Shown piece after piece: positions 12,304 through 26,899 of a stretch of 64,000 bases of DNA (positions are counted from its first letter, which is position 1; each line of letters begins with the position of its first letter). A model generated the notes under the pieces. It was not told the DNA's origin, did no database searches, and saw nothing but the letters and a program-made list of their open reading frames with translations. Origin of the DNA: Acanthochromis polyacanthus (Eukaryota; Chordata; Actinopteri; Pomacentridae); assembly GCF_021347895.1 (NCBI RefSeq), contig NC_067121.1, forward strand, positions 16,441,962 to 16,505,961, written 5' to 3'. The position numbers were made by a program, and so were the translations under genes.

Positions 12304-13044
12304 CAGGGGTGTCAAACTCATTTTAGTTTAGGGGCCACACAAAGCCCAATTTGATCTCAAGTGGGCTGGATTATTAAAATTGTAACATAATGACTGATAA
12401 ATAACGACAATTCCAATTTTTTTCCTTTGTTTCAGTGTAAAAAAGTACATTCTTAAAATGTTCAGATTTAAAGAACAATCTTTTTTACAAAACATTATGA
12501 ACAAACTGAAATTTCTTTTAAAAAATAAGCAAAATTTTAAACAATATTAACCTTCAGTTTATCATTTGTGTATCACAACTTACAGATCACAGTGTTTCTA
12601 CAAAGACACAAAACATTTAATTGCAGGCATCTGGAATTGAAAAATATAGTATTTTACAACTTGTCAAGATCTAGAAATTATTTTCAGTTTACATTCATTT
12701 CCACATCCGTGTAGTAATCCTGACACACCACACAAAATAAAGTGGGAACTATTTAGAAAGAATATTAAGTTGTCCCTCTGCCTTGTAAATGTATAAAGTT
12801 TATACTTAAATAATGCATAAAAGTTGTTGCAGTACATCAACAATAGGGTTCCACCAAACCAAACTCTGTCGTACTAAAGCTGCTGACTCACATTATATTG
12901 CATGATGTTCAATGTCTTTAAATGTTTTCACAATAAGTATTCATTTTCAGTTTCATTTTACACTTTGCAAAGTCATCCCACGGGCTGGATTGGACTCTCT
13001 GGTGGGCCAGTTTTGGCCCACGGGCCGTATGCCTGACACCCCTG
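12304..13044. mobile_element. hAT-type non-autonomous element (CAGGGGTGTCAAACTC ends)
   Basis: 741 bp with ends CAGGGGTGTC and GACACCCCTG and the 'ggggccacacaaagcccaattt' / 'ggcccacgggccgtatg' subterminal blocks found in a widespread vertebrate hAT family. No transposase ORF. The 8-bp duplication expected for hAT is not clear (left gtctagat, right gtgtacac), partly because a Tc1 element starts at 13048. Confidence 0.8.
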
Positions 13045-13047
13045 GTG

Positions 13048-14680
<1,633 letters not shown>

Positions 14681-15000
14681 GTCAACTCCAGGAAGAGTCC
14701 TAGTAATTCTAACCCTCCTCCATTCCACAGTTAATAAGGCCACTGTCCTCCTGAGAACACCTTTGCATCATCACAGTTTTATGACGGTGGTCTACAGAGA
14801 ATTCCTAAGATTTCATGGCTAGGTTTTTGTTCCAATGTGCACTGTGTGTTGTGAGACCTTTTTATACACAAGTGTGTATTCAGTCAATTCAATTAGCCAC
14901 AGATGGACTCCAATCAAGTTCAAAACACATCAAGGATCATTAAAGCAGACAGGATGCACCTGACCACAGCTTGGAGTGCCTCACCAATGATACGAATGCC

Positions 15001-18000
15001 TTATTAAAAGGAAAGATTTCAGTTTGAGATTTTTGACAAATTCGCAAAAAATTCTCGAAAACATATTTTTACAAATGGCAAACTGTGTTCATGAGCGTAT
15101 ATTAATTAACAAAACAACAATTTTCTAAATTTTAAAATTAAAGTTGCAACTCAGCAGAATATGCAAGCAGTGAATGGGTCTGAATATCCTCTAGGTCCAC
15201 AGCAGTTCATCTGTTTAGGATAAATAAATTGTTCTTCATGGAGGTGGCATTGTGGCTGTCATCGAGCCCATGAAACTATACTTTTAACATCCCCTCTACT
15301 ATATGCTCTCCATTAATCTAAAAGCAGCCACCCTTAGATACCAGCTGGCATCCAGAACATGCCCTTCTGTTGGTGTTGCCAACCAAATGAGCAGACTTTG
15401 GCTGTTAATTAGCCTCTCCACTGCTAAGCCAATGAGCAGCATCCATGGCACAGCATTTACACACTCAGAGCAACAGACTGGTCCATTTTCATTTTATATT
15501 TCAGATCCTTATTTCCCACACACACGTCAAATTCAACAGATGCCAATATCTTCAGCCTCAGTTTTGGTAGAAAAGGAAGGGGAGCAGCATATTAGCATAA
15601 ATCGGGATTACTATGCATGACTGTCACTTCAAAGATAATCAAACAAATTAGAAAATTCCTCAAGTGTTCACGAATGTTGGAATGAGTCATAGATAATCCA
15701 CTTTGATTTTATTTATTTATTTAGTTGTTTTTTTCCAGTCAAAAGTAGTTCATGTGCTTATATAATTTAGAAAGAGATTTAGATACAGCACAGCAGCTCC
15801 AAAATATAAATATAAAAATATTAATTATACTAAAGAGGGAGCAACAAGGGACAAGGGGAAAAAACACACACAGGCAAAAGTCTAGACAAGGTAATAGATA
15901 TGGACAAAAGCCAATAATCAATAAGCTTTCACTGCCAGGTTATCATTATCAACAGACCTCAGACACACAGCCGGTTTCTTCAGAGAATGCTAGGATGAAG
16001 ATGAGGAAGGGAACAAGAAAGAACTACTAAATCTGTTTGGTCCATGATTAGTGGGTATAGTGGGTCCACATTACTTCTTAAAGTTTACAGTAACTATTGT
16101 TGAAACAATAATTAGTCTACTAATTGACCAATTTGTTCAATCAACAGAACAAGTAACTATTACAAAAATATCCTCTTATTTTTTATCCTGTAATATTCAC
16201 TAGTTTACTTTACAAGAACACATTACAGAGAACAACTGAAAATCTATATATCTGAGGAAATGGTGAGCAAACGATTGAATTTATTTTGTTAAATGACAAT
16301 GTCAGTAATCAGCAAACTGTTTCAGGATTACCTAACTAGTACAAAAGGTTTATCCACATGCTCTCAGTTTTCAGATTTTTAAAGGTAAAACTTTGGTGCA
16401 TTCTTCAGTATTACATTGTTTAAGACTTTTTGAGTTTTGGTCAGTTGTAGGCACAAAAACTACATCAAACAACAAATACATCAGAAAAATTAGGGAAAAA
16501 ATAATCAGTGTCATGAAGGTCATTTATCAGGGATGGTTGGAAGGTCAGAAACTCATGAAGGACAGGTCCCTATTAAGACTTATAGCTGTGAATAACTGGG
16601 TGACAGAAGTTATTCCTGATCTTCAAATCAAACCCAATTACCTGCATGCTCTATTGGCTTAATAAAACTGCTTGTTCTACTGTACAAGACAGAGCTACTG
16701 CAGTTTTTTTGTGAGTTTAACAACTAAACCTTCTGTAACAACTTCCCCCAGTCTACTACTGTAGTCAGCTTGCCCAATTAAATGTTTACTGTATATGAAA
16801 ATGAAGAACTAAAACATCCCCAACACTCTAAACTAATCACATCATATCTACAAGCCTTGGGCCTTATCAAGCAGCTATAAAGTTTAATAAAGCACAATGA
16901 AATGTAATTTTCACATGGTCCTATTCATTTCCATAAGCCCAGCCTTTACTACCCTCCTGTGTCGCCTCAGAGTCTCATTGGGGTTGTAGAAACTGGGGCT
17001 TGCGCAGGAGCAGAACACTTTCACAGCTCCGCTTTCATTTAGTGTCATTAGTAATTCAATTCCCAGCAAATGACTTTTTAGAATATCACAGCAGCCCCTT
17101 AAGATTTCTTGCATGACCCAATTTTGTCTCAAGCAACATAGTCGTCTCTTCATTGCCACAGTTCACAATGTACATGCATATTCCTAAACTGTTTCATCTG
17201 AGTCCTGGTGTTCTTGCTTAAGTGTGGGTTTTTCAGGCTGCTTGCTAAGCTGTTGGGCCCACTGTAGGGCAAAATGGTCATTTGCTTTGAAACTCCCACG
17301 ATGATTCAGAAATACTGTAGCAGCTAGGTATATTCAGTTGGTACATAATGGTCTCTGTAACCTAAATGACTTTGTCATACTTGCATAGAAAGACTTGACA
17401 AAAGAATATTAACAATGACACTTCTACCCTGAGAAAAATTGTTTTCACCCTACAGTTTACTTTATACCTATTCCTGTGTTATTGTGTTTTTCTGAAAAAG
17501 AAGATCAACAGAGGTTTTTTCATCAAGCTCACAGGGTAATTCTTAACCAGTGTATCCACATAAATTCCTCTCTGGTTCTGTTGATTGCTCATTTTAGGTA
17601 CAAACACACCATACATCAACAGCTAAGTATGCTGAGATTATGTTCTGTGATGTGCTCCATCTGTTAAAAGGCTGACAATGAAAGCACCAGATCTGACTCA
17701 GCTCCCCTTTGGAGATAAGTAGGAAGTGGGTACAACTTACACTTGAAACTTTCAGCGTGAAATGAACGCACTCACTTTTCTGTCTGTGCAAACAAGGCTT
17801 AATAAAGATGATGGGCTATAAATCTAGTACTACACCTTGTTCAATTTCCTGCTTCACTGAGCATCCTATGGTAGCAGGGGACCACCTATGCTTGGGAAAT
17901 TCTCCTACAAAGTGACATCACATGTGCAGTAATGTGACACATATGAAGTGTGTTGAAATAATGATTTCACATTAGGGAGTTGGGGACATTGACCAAAGCA

Positions 18001-20032
18001 AACGACAGCATATAAAAAAAAAAAAAAAACAAATATAGGGTAATCTGCTAAAACAAAAATTAACTTGTAGGACCTCAGAGAAAAGATCAGACACAAGAAC
18101 ATAAGTGAGTGATGATTCCAACAGAAATCATTCTATTAATGTCAATTACACTGTTACCCTTTGAAAGCTAATAGAGCTAATGAATGCACCACCATTGAGT
18201 TTATGAACCGTATATCCTTGAAGTGAAGTATGCTGCCCCCACGTTGATCTTCAACATCATCAGTTGTGAGCCTGCTGGCTCTGACAGGTGGTCCTGTATT
18301 GGGGAGCCGGTGACCCCCCACCCCCCTTGCTTCCCTCGATGCTGTCAGTCACAGTGACAAAAGTGACATTAGGTGCAGATCCTGCCATAATGGAAAGGGC
18401 ATCTGCACAGCATGTACATCCTTTAATAGCCTCTGCACGGACCAAACGGGCAGATAGAGACACGCAAATTCACCCTCTTTTAAGTGAGTACACACACAGT
18501 CAGATACAGGGTCCCTGCCAGGTCTGAACACACACACTTACTCACCACAAAGCAGTAATTTATGAGGACAAGGTGCCCGCCCGAGAAAAGAGGACGAATA
18601 GTTTGTGCTTGATGAGAATAAGTGATAAAAGTACCATAAGTGCCAGAAAACAATGCCCTCAAATCATTGTTGTGACTAGAATCTACTATTAAAAGGCTAC
18701 TTTTATCATTTTGGCTGTCATGTTTATCACACTGCACTAGACAAAGGCAACTGCTGAAACCGGAAAACATAACAATATTACTCGGGCATTTTTTTATTAT
18801 TTGACATTTTTGAATCAGTCTCCTCAAAGATCAATCCACTGACTTATAGTTCCCCAAAGCTGGTCTTGACAAACTTGTATTGTTCTTGTTTTGTCAGACT
18901 GATGGTATAATTAACCTCAGTCATATAAAACAGAAAAGCTGTTAATGTCTCGCATACAGTATTTGCTTACAAATGATAGCAATGATTAATCCAAGTTTGT
19001 TCACCCCTAATGGCAGCAATGATACCTGTGACGAGCATTTAGAATGAACTGTTCACTCTTGGGAAAATCTCCGCTCAAGTGGATTGACAAATACTTATAC
19101 TGCAATATTGCATAATCTAACTGATACCACAAGAATACCGCATGTGAAGTGCACATCAGTACTGCTTGCTGCATGGTCAAGAGGAGTTAAGACATGATTT
19201 CAAGGGGAAAAACAACATTACAATGTCATATTGTGTTTTGAGAATAATAAATGTATAGATTGCACTTGAAACCAGCCAGTAATTTAATGTTTCTGGTTGA
19301 AATTTGGTTATTCTTGTCTGGAAATGTGATTATAGCATTTCTTGGAGATCACGCTTCCATGGCCTCCTTCTGAGAAACAAAATTTCACACCATCTTAACA
19401 CCTGGGAAATCTTTTCATTCTTGGTTCCCACATCTGGGATGATGTGTATCTGTGTTCTTTGCTCTGTTGATCACAGGATACACTGGTGCCAGTTTGAGGG
19501 TTGTTAATGCCTTAAATTCCAGAATAAGGCCAAGTAAAACCTGCCCTTTCTTTCTTTCTTTCTTTCAAGTCTGTTATGGGTGACTCATCCTGCATCACTT
19601 TCATTTTTCTGAGAATTCTTAGAATATGTTTTCTTAGGATACGTTTTGGGTTTGTTGTAATCCGGAGACTTTTTTTAAAATCTTGCCTAATCAATAGACT
19701 ACTTCTGTTTGTTGCCTAATTTTCGGTAATTATTTTGTGTTCCAAGATCTCAAAAATAACAGATAAAACCAGAAAAGCACTCAGAGAGCACAGTACTCTG
19801 CCAAGGCTGTTTACTTCCCCATATGGCATTGTCAGAAATGCAGCATTTTTTCAGAAATGTACCCACAAACAAAATGACCTTGGACTGAGCACAGGCGTGT
19901 GTTATGCATGTGTTCGTTATGTACGGATACCGAATTGCGTAACCTAAATATGTAGCGGGCAATGGGAATTGATGGGACTCGGAAACATTCCCACAATTTA
20001 ATCAATTGTTCCTTGTATCATTTCCAATGGAT
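15001..20032. other. Gene-free stretch
   Basis: About 5 kb without recognisable mobile elements except short simple repeats (poly-A near 18017-18031, TTTC run at 19549-19566). The block at about 15180-15500 contains TGTTAATTAGC and is a conserved-element candidate. Open frames here are short and have no domain that I recognise. Confidence 0.45.
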
Positions 20033-20290
20033 AATTCAATTCAATTCAATTTAATTTTATTTATATAGCGTCAATTACAGTCAAATCGTCTCAAGATGCT
20101 TTACAGAACCTATATGCCTGACCCCCAGAGCAAGCCCAAAGGCGACAGTGGCAAGGAAAACACGCTTTTAACAGGGAAGAAACCTCGAGCAGAACCCGGC
20201 TCTATATAGGGGGGACCCATCTGCCTGCTGGCCGGGTAAGTCCCCATAAGTCCGCAGTGGTGGATTTGTAGTCACAATCATGTGATCATC
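20033..20290 (-). repeat. Teleost interspersed repeat (retroposon-like, ATTCA-rich end)
   Basis: Begins with an (ATTCA)n run and 'ttttatttatatagcg', then 'gcaaggaaaacacgctttta', 'aagaaacctcgagcagaacc' and 'gacccatctgcctgctggccggg', blocks of a repeat widespread in fish. Class uncertain; probably a LINE or SINE tail on the minus strand. Confidence 0.6.
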
Positions 20291-22581
20291 AGCAGGCAGC
20301 TGACGTAGTGTTCACTTGTAGTCATAGTTACAGTGACACCATGCCGCTATCTCACAGTGATACAGAAATCTTTAACAAATCAGTGGATCCAGACTATAAG
20401 CTGCATCACTGCCAAAATCTAATTAGTTGGTCCTTGTGTCTTTTCTGACCTTCCCTGAAAATTTCATCCAAATCCATTACTCCGTCTTTGAGTAATGCTG
20501 CTAACAGACAGACAGACAAATGTATGCCCATCCTCGCATATAAAAATAAAAGTAGCAAGAATAACACCCATGACACAGCAAAGCAGAATTATACTTTAAA
20601 ATCTCAGGAATACACTCAACTTTTTCTCTTGCTTGACACCCTACAACAGAGCATATCCATGTAAAAACAAATAGTGTGCCCCAGCACAGATGGACCACGA
20701 ACATGCTGAATGCTGAATCTGTCACACACTTGCTCTGAAAGTAACTGCATGCTTTGAAGAAATGTGGGATGGCTGATATGTTGGAAAGGTCAACAAGAGA
20801 TACTGTGAAAGTGAGCTCCACAGAATAACATGGACTCCCCAGAGAAACAGCAATCTCTTCCTCCTCTTGTTCTTCCCATTGTCATACTTCACTGCCACTG
20901 CTGAAAACATGCTGTGGGCTGTAATGGGTGTCTTTTCATCACTGTCTCTGTGCTAATTGAAACTGAATCTGTGAGTAAATAGGTCCATTTGGTCGACTTT
21001 CAACTGGAGTTAATGCTCAGAGCTTTTGGTCTGAGCATGTGCTGGAGTCAGAATGTAGCCAGTAACTCAGGGGAGATGTTAGAGTGCTTCAGTCATGGAT
21101 AGTAAAGACTCTTTAAAAACAACTGCTAAAAGCTTTGAGGATTTATTTTCTACTACATCACAGAAGAAAGTTAAAACACTTCAAAAAAGTTCTGGTGTGT
21201 TTTGACCAGAACTATGGGGTCAGAACAGATTTACGTTGTCCATCCCTGCATCCCAACATGTTTTTACTCCAATGTGTATCAAATATTTTTTTCAGTCCTG
21301 TGATTAATACAGCAAAGCATATTGTAGCAGCTCAGATTAATGAAATGTGATAATAGGAAGCAATGAGTGTAGCCCTCGAGAGCTGCTTTTTTATCATGCA
21401 GAAAAACACTACAATGAATAAATTAAATATGATGTCATGTATAAAAGATTATTCATGCATTATTCACTACTAATAATAGTTTATTCGAGAGGTTCGATGT
21501 TTGCAAAGCACAAATCACAAATGCAGCTGTTTCTTTAATGAATATTTTATGAGACCTGAGCTGTGTCATTTATTCGTGTTTATTGTAATGACATCTTACC
21601 ACAAAAGCCCAGATAGAGTGTGTAGAGTTCATCTAGGTTCCACTGGATTAAACTAAACAAGGTGCACAACAAAATCGACATTAGCAGATCAAAAACAGAT
21701 ATGTCATAAGAAGACATATAAAACATCTACAAGTACATTACCTAAAACTGTTTTCTGGCCTTGAATTTAATAGGATATCCTGTTAAAGAGTATCTTCTAT
21801 TGATTAAACTACTTTATCTCCTCCATTATTACAACCACAACTACAGCCTCCACACAGCTGTGTTCCACCCACACATATGTTTACATTCTTTTCTGCCAGG
21901 AACAGGTGATTGATCCATCTCCTCATTGACTGATGGATTGATTGCTCACACAATACGGTGTGTTTGCTTCCTTGTCTTATAGCTGCAGGACAAAATAATA
22001 CACGCAGGAGTGGGATGTTGCTCGAGAGCAAATCTGTAATTAAGACATTAGAGCACTGCTGTTATAAGCACACTAGCCATGCTAGCTCCTGCACTGTTTA
22101 CACCTCTACCCACAGCATCTCCTCCCTGCAAAAAGTACATCTGCCATGAGATGTATTTCTTGTGTTGTATGTCAGTGATACATGGGATTTCTTACAGTTC
22201 ATTTTTGTGAGATTTTTCTCAGTATGTAGTCTAAATATGTAACAACACAGGAGCATCACTTGATAATGTCTGTCTTTTCTGTGCTGTCAACACATAAATG
22301 CAGCATTACGGGTTGAACAAATGTATAATTATGACACAGAGTTATTACATTACATTACAAAATTCTTAGAAAAACTTTGTCCGGATTCCACCTAGCTAAT
22401 CAGCCAGAAGTGAGGTAATTTGTTTTCCTGTATTTTAATGAGCCACAATGTTGCAGTAACATTTTGTTACTGCGGGCATGTGGTAGTGTTTTAGTTAATT
22501 CCACAAACATCTTCTTGATGTCAAAAATAATCATTGGTGCACTGACTGTCTTAATCAATACAAATTCAAATATTCATTATA
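20291..22581. other. Gene-free stretch with a short repeat relic
   Basis: A relic at about 20455-20520 (gtaatgctgctaacagacagacagac) resembles the left end of the fold-back MITE at 38516. Otherwise unique sequence; nothing else supported. Confidence 0.45.
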
Positions 22582-22710
22582 TACACTACCGTTCAGAAAT
22601 TTGGCGTTACTTTGGAATGCCCTTCTTTTTGAAAAAAAGCAATTTTTTGCAAAGATCACATTAAATGAATCAGAAAAACAGTCTAGACATTGTTAATGTC
22701 AGAAATGACA
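22582..22710. mobile_element. One-ended fragment of the same Tc1-type MITE as at 10492
   Basis: Starts TACACTACCGTTCAGAAATT and continues through the 'cagtctagacattgttaatg' block in the opposite orientation to the copy at 10492. The other end is missing. Confidence 0.7.
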
Positions 22711-25700
22711 TTCCTCAAGCTCCTCACAACTACTTACCACCTAGCTTAACAACAAGAGAGAATTCGACTTAGGTGCTATGTAACACCTAACGAATTGTTG
22801 TCCAACACAAAATGTGACTGACAATTCCGGCTGTTCCATTCAACTGCTCATTGGTTTTCAAAGCAAGATAGCCCTAAAACCAGGAATTTTAGAGTAGCAC
22901 ACTGTGGGGGGACTTAGATTCATTTGTTGAAAAGGGGCACAATATGGGACCTTTAAAGGGCCCCAGTACATCAATTCCCAAATCCAAATGGCTAAATCCT
23001 ATGGAGATGTACTGAAAATAATGCACTGAAAAGGGCAAATGCTGTCAATAGAAAGAGACTGTGAAAAAATAAATGAGGTTCATGACATCCTCATTTTCAC
23101 TTTTTAGTCCTTTATACATGTAGTGTTTGGTACAATTCATCCTTGTGTCACAATAAGGCTAGCAATGCCAAATTTAGCCACAAAGGACCAGCTGAGAAAA
23201 CACTCGCAAACCAAGGGCATTCACACAAGCGGCCCTACTGGGAGGTTGATGAAATGGTTATATGATATAGTGAAACATCATTTCCATATTCCATTCCTGG
23301 AGACAAAACACATTTGAATGAGGAAGGGACATGTGGGGCATAAGATGTAGAGCAGGGAATGGAATAATCTAAGCTCAGTGACCATACAACCTTTCGAAAA
23401 TAATAAGGTGACTGGAGTTGTAGGTAGGCAGGGAGGGAGATTGGCAAGATTTTATCACATGAGAGCAAAGGCATATTAATCATAGTCTCGGCACACATGA
23501 ACAACGGTAAGAAAAGAATTTAGGAAAGGGTAATGTGTGGAAATGGGTGTAATAATATGCAGTGTTGGAATACTAAAACGGTACATTCAATATGCAGCAA
23601 AGCAATCATGGCACTCTGTCACATGTCATTGTACATAGGGCAATGGTACACATATACTGTTGGCAAGAAAATATGATGAATAAAATGTACACCATCTGCC
23701 AAACAGCATGAATTTAACAATAAAAACAGAATTGTTTGTGTGTGGGAAGCTCAGCTGGTTAAGACTGTCGGTTTAAATCTGCCTGAGCCTTTCCACATGT
23801 CAGCCCCTTCCTCACTTATTTCCTGCATCTCTGTATAGACACATAATCTCAAACATCATCTTAATTATCATCAACAGCCTTCACTTCAGGCAAATAATCC
23901 CTAACAAAACCTCTTCACATGCAGAGGGAAAAAAAGTGAAAACTATTTTCAGTTCCATTTCTGACTCATTTATGACCTTGATAATGATAATGATAACAAA
24001 GAGCCACTGTGGCAGGAACAAAAGCAAAGCTGGCACAAATAAATTGGAGTAAAACTTGAGTGATTTTACTCAGCTCTTTTTTGACAGTGCAGTGGGCTAC
24101 AAGCTTTACATCTGTGTTTCAAATGCAAAATCAAAGACATTGTGTACTCATCAGCAGGCTACAGAGCCGGCAATCTCCCTCACTGTCTCGCGGCATGGAT
24201 GTCTTGGCAGCTGGCCCTTTGCTCATGGTGCAATTGCCTCTCACTAATGAATGCAGACAAGAATTCAAAGGCCAAAATGAAAAGTAGCGACATAACTCAA
24301 GCATTCACTTTTAAAGACATGAAATTTTTCTGACACAGACAGGTCCTAAGAGACTGAAAACACTTAACAGAGCTGGAAAAAAGATCACATGGAAAAAGTA
24401 TGTTTTCATCAGGGAAACCATAGTAATGTCTGATCTCATAAAGGAGTCGATTTGTGCTTTTCATTGCATTTCATAGCATATATACTATGGTATCTTTGTT
24501 TGGTAAATGATGTTTAACAGACATTTGATTCAGTTAGATCAACAGGTTTTCAGGTTAAAAAAATGTATCCACTTGTATGATGTCTCAGATGATATCTTAT
24601 GTATAGAACAGTAAAAGGACTGGATTCCTACTGCTCCCAAAACAGCTGTTTAAATCCTCCCAGTGAAACAGGTCTGGAGCATTTAAACCAACACACGACT
24701 TCAAATGTAACCACTTTGCAGCTCTGAATCACTGAGTCAGTCTGCCAGAGTCCAGACCCATTTGTCATAAAAGAACTTGTTTCTTAAATTCATTCATAAA
24801 ACACCCCATTAGCAGTCATGTTTCCAAAAACATTATTTCTACTCAGAGGCATGTGGCAAATTTGAAATAAATTTCAGAAGAGCAAATAATTTTAGGCATT
24901 TGTTGAGCTTACTATCAATTCAAATCTCAATCTTACAACATCAGCATTGCAATTTCCCTTTTCTGTGGTGAAAAGGTGTTGTAATAAGCATGTCGCTGGT
25001 TCACAACAACACTCCTAGGCTTCCAACACAGTAATGTGTAGCATCAATCACGACTGTGGGTAATAATGGAGCTTCGGTGGTCATCAGAGAAGAGAAGCCT
25101 GCTGATAGATGAGGGAACATGGCACAAACAACCCCATGCACACACAGAAATACAAACACATTCCCATCAGTCTGCATCCAAGTAATGATAAGGTCTTATG
25201 AGAGGCACCGGCAATCCACCCACAACACTGAGATTTACAAATATGGACAACATAGGAGTAATAAAAAGAACACGTAGTATATACTTAAAGCTTTTATTTT
25301 TTATACACTGAAAACATTGCCGGCCATGTTTGTGAGAGGAACTATTTAATTAGACCCCGATTATTCACAGTAATTGGTCATTCTATATCCCAGGAGTGCA
25401 ACTGGCCAATAGCTGTTAACCTTCTGTCTCTGTCTCTGCTGTTGTCCCACAAACGATTAATATACTGGTGAGCATCATTTCAAATGACTCCAGGGAAGAA
25501 TTTACATTGGTTCTCAATAAGGGGTTGATTATCTTCAACTGCTTTTCATGCAAGGTGGATTATTCCTAAAGAGTATTTAGAGTTATTTCCTTAATACAAA
25601 AAAAAAATTGTTCTGCTGTAAACGCAACTAAGTATATCTTGGATTACACGTTGCTTGATGATCAAGGTCACCTCTGATATTAAGGCAAGAAATTACCATC

Positions 25701-26506
25701 TGGTTTTGTCAGATTATTATAACATTATAATTGTTCAGATGGAATTTCCTCAGAATGGCCCTCGTCAAGCACTCTGGTGAATTTGGCATGGGACAATGCA
25801 AGACTTCACATTATTTGCAAATAAATATGGTGTGAATATTGAATGAGAGGCACATCATGGGTATTCTGCATGTGTTCAGTCTGTACATACAGCTGGTCCC
25901 CCCCACGCAGACTGGGAAATAGCTGGTACACTTGGCCATCTGTCAGGAATGAACAGTTTTAGATGCAAAGAGTCACCAAGGCCAAAAGGGTCAACAGTGA
26001 TGAGGAAGAAAACTGTGGCCAGAGATGAGTCCAAATTCTGTTAATTAAAACATAGACACCAAATGCATGGTGTTGTGCATTTCAGTTTAACTACAATAAG
26101 GCAACACTTACAGGATTAATACCAACATTGCATTTTAACTAAACCTTAAATTTTGAGTCACAGAGTCTGACAACTCTAGCTATTGTACTACAGCTACTGC
26201 CTCTGCAGAAGTCAGAATTTATTATTTGTAGGGAATATAAAATATTCAACCAGCCCTTCAAATTACAATCTGTTGCTTGTAACTGCCCTCCAGAACAACA
26301 AAGTTTCTTCCAAAACACATACAAATCTCACACGATAGTCAAGGTTTAATTAGGTTTAGACACAATAACAAGTATAATACCCTAAAATTATTTGATAAGG
26401 GAAACATCTTTTTTTGACTCACTTCGCAAAGTGATGGTGGTCCTGATTAACCACTGCTGACTGGGATTCTTTGCTGACTCAACTACTGGCCTCCTGCCTT
26501 TATAGA
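22711..26506. other. Gene-free stretch
   Basis: Unique AT-rich sequence. The block at about 24990-25470 (balanced composition; AATTAGACC, TAATTGGTCA and GGCCAATAG) looks like a candidate regulatory element. No coding exon seen. Confidence 0.45.
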
Positions 26507-26899
26507 TACAGTGCCTTGCGAAAGTATTCGGCCCCCTTGAACTTTTCAACCTTTCTCCACATTTCAGGCTTCAAACATAAAGATATAACATTTTAATTTT
26601 CTGTCAAGAATCAACAACAATTGGGACACAATCGTGAAGTGGAACGAAATTTATTGGATATTTTAAACTTTTTTAACAAATAAAAAACTGCAAAGTGGGG
26701 CGTGCAATATTATTGGGCCCCTTTACTTTCAGTGCAGCAAACTCACTCCAGAAGTTCAGTGAGGATCTCTGAATGATCCAATGTTTTCCTAAATGACTGA
26801 TGATGATAAATAGAATCCACCTGTGTGTAATCAAGTCTCCGTATAAATGCACCTGCTCTGTGATAGTCTCAGGCTTCTGTTTAAAGTGCAGAGAGCATC

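Noticed and set aside
16393..16662. 89-codon open frame
   Set aside because: No start context, domain or adjacent splice sites; composition like the surrounding AT-rich sequence.
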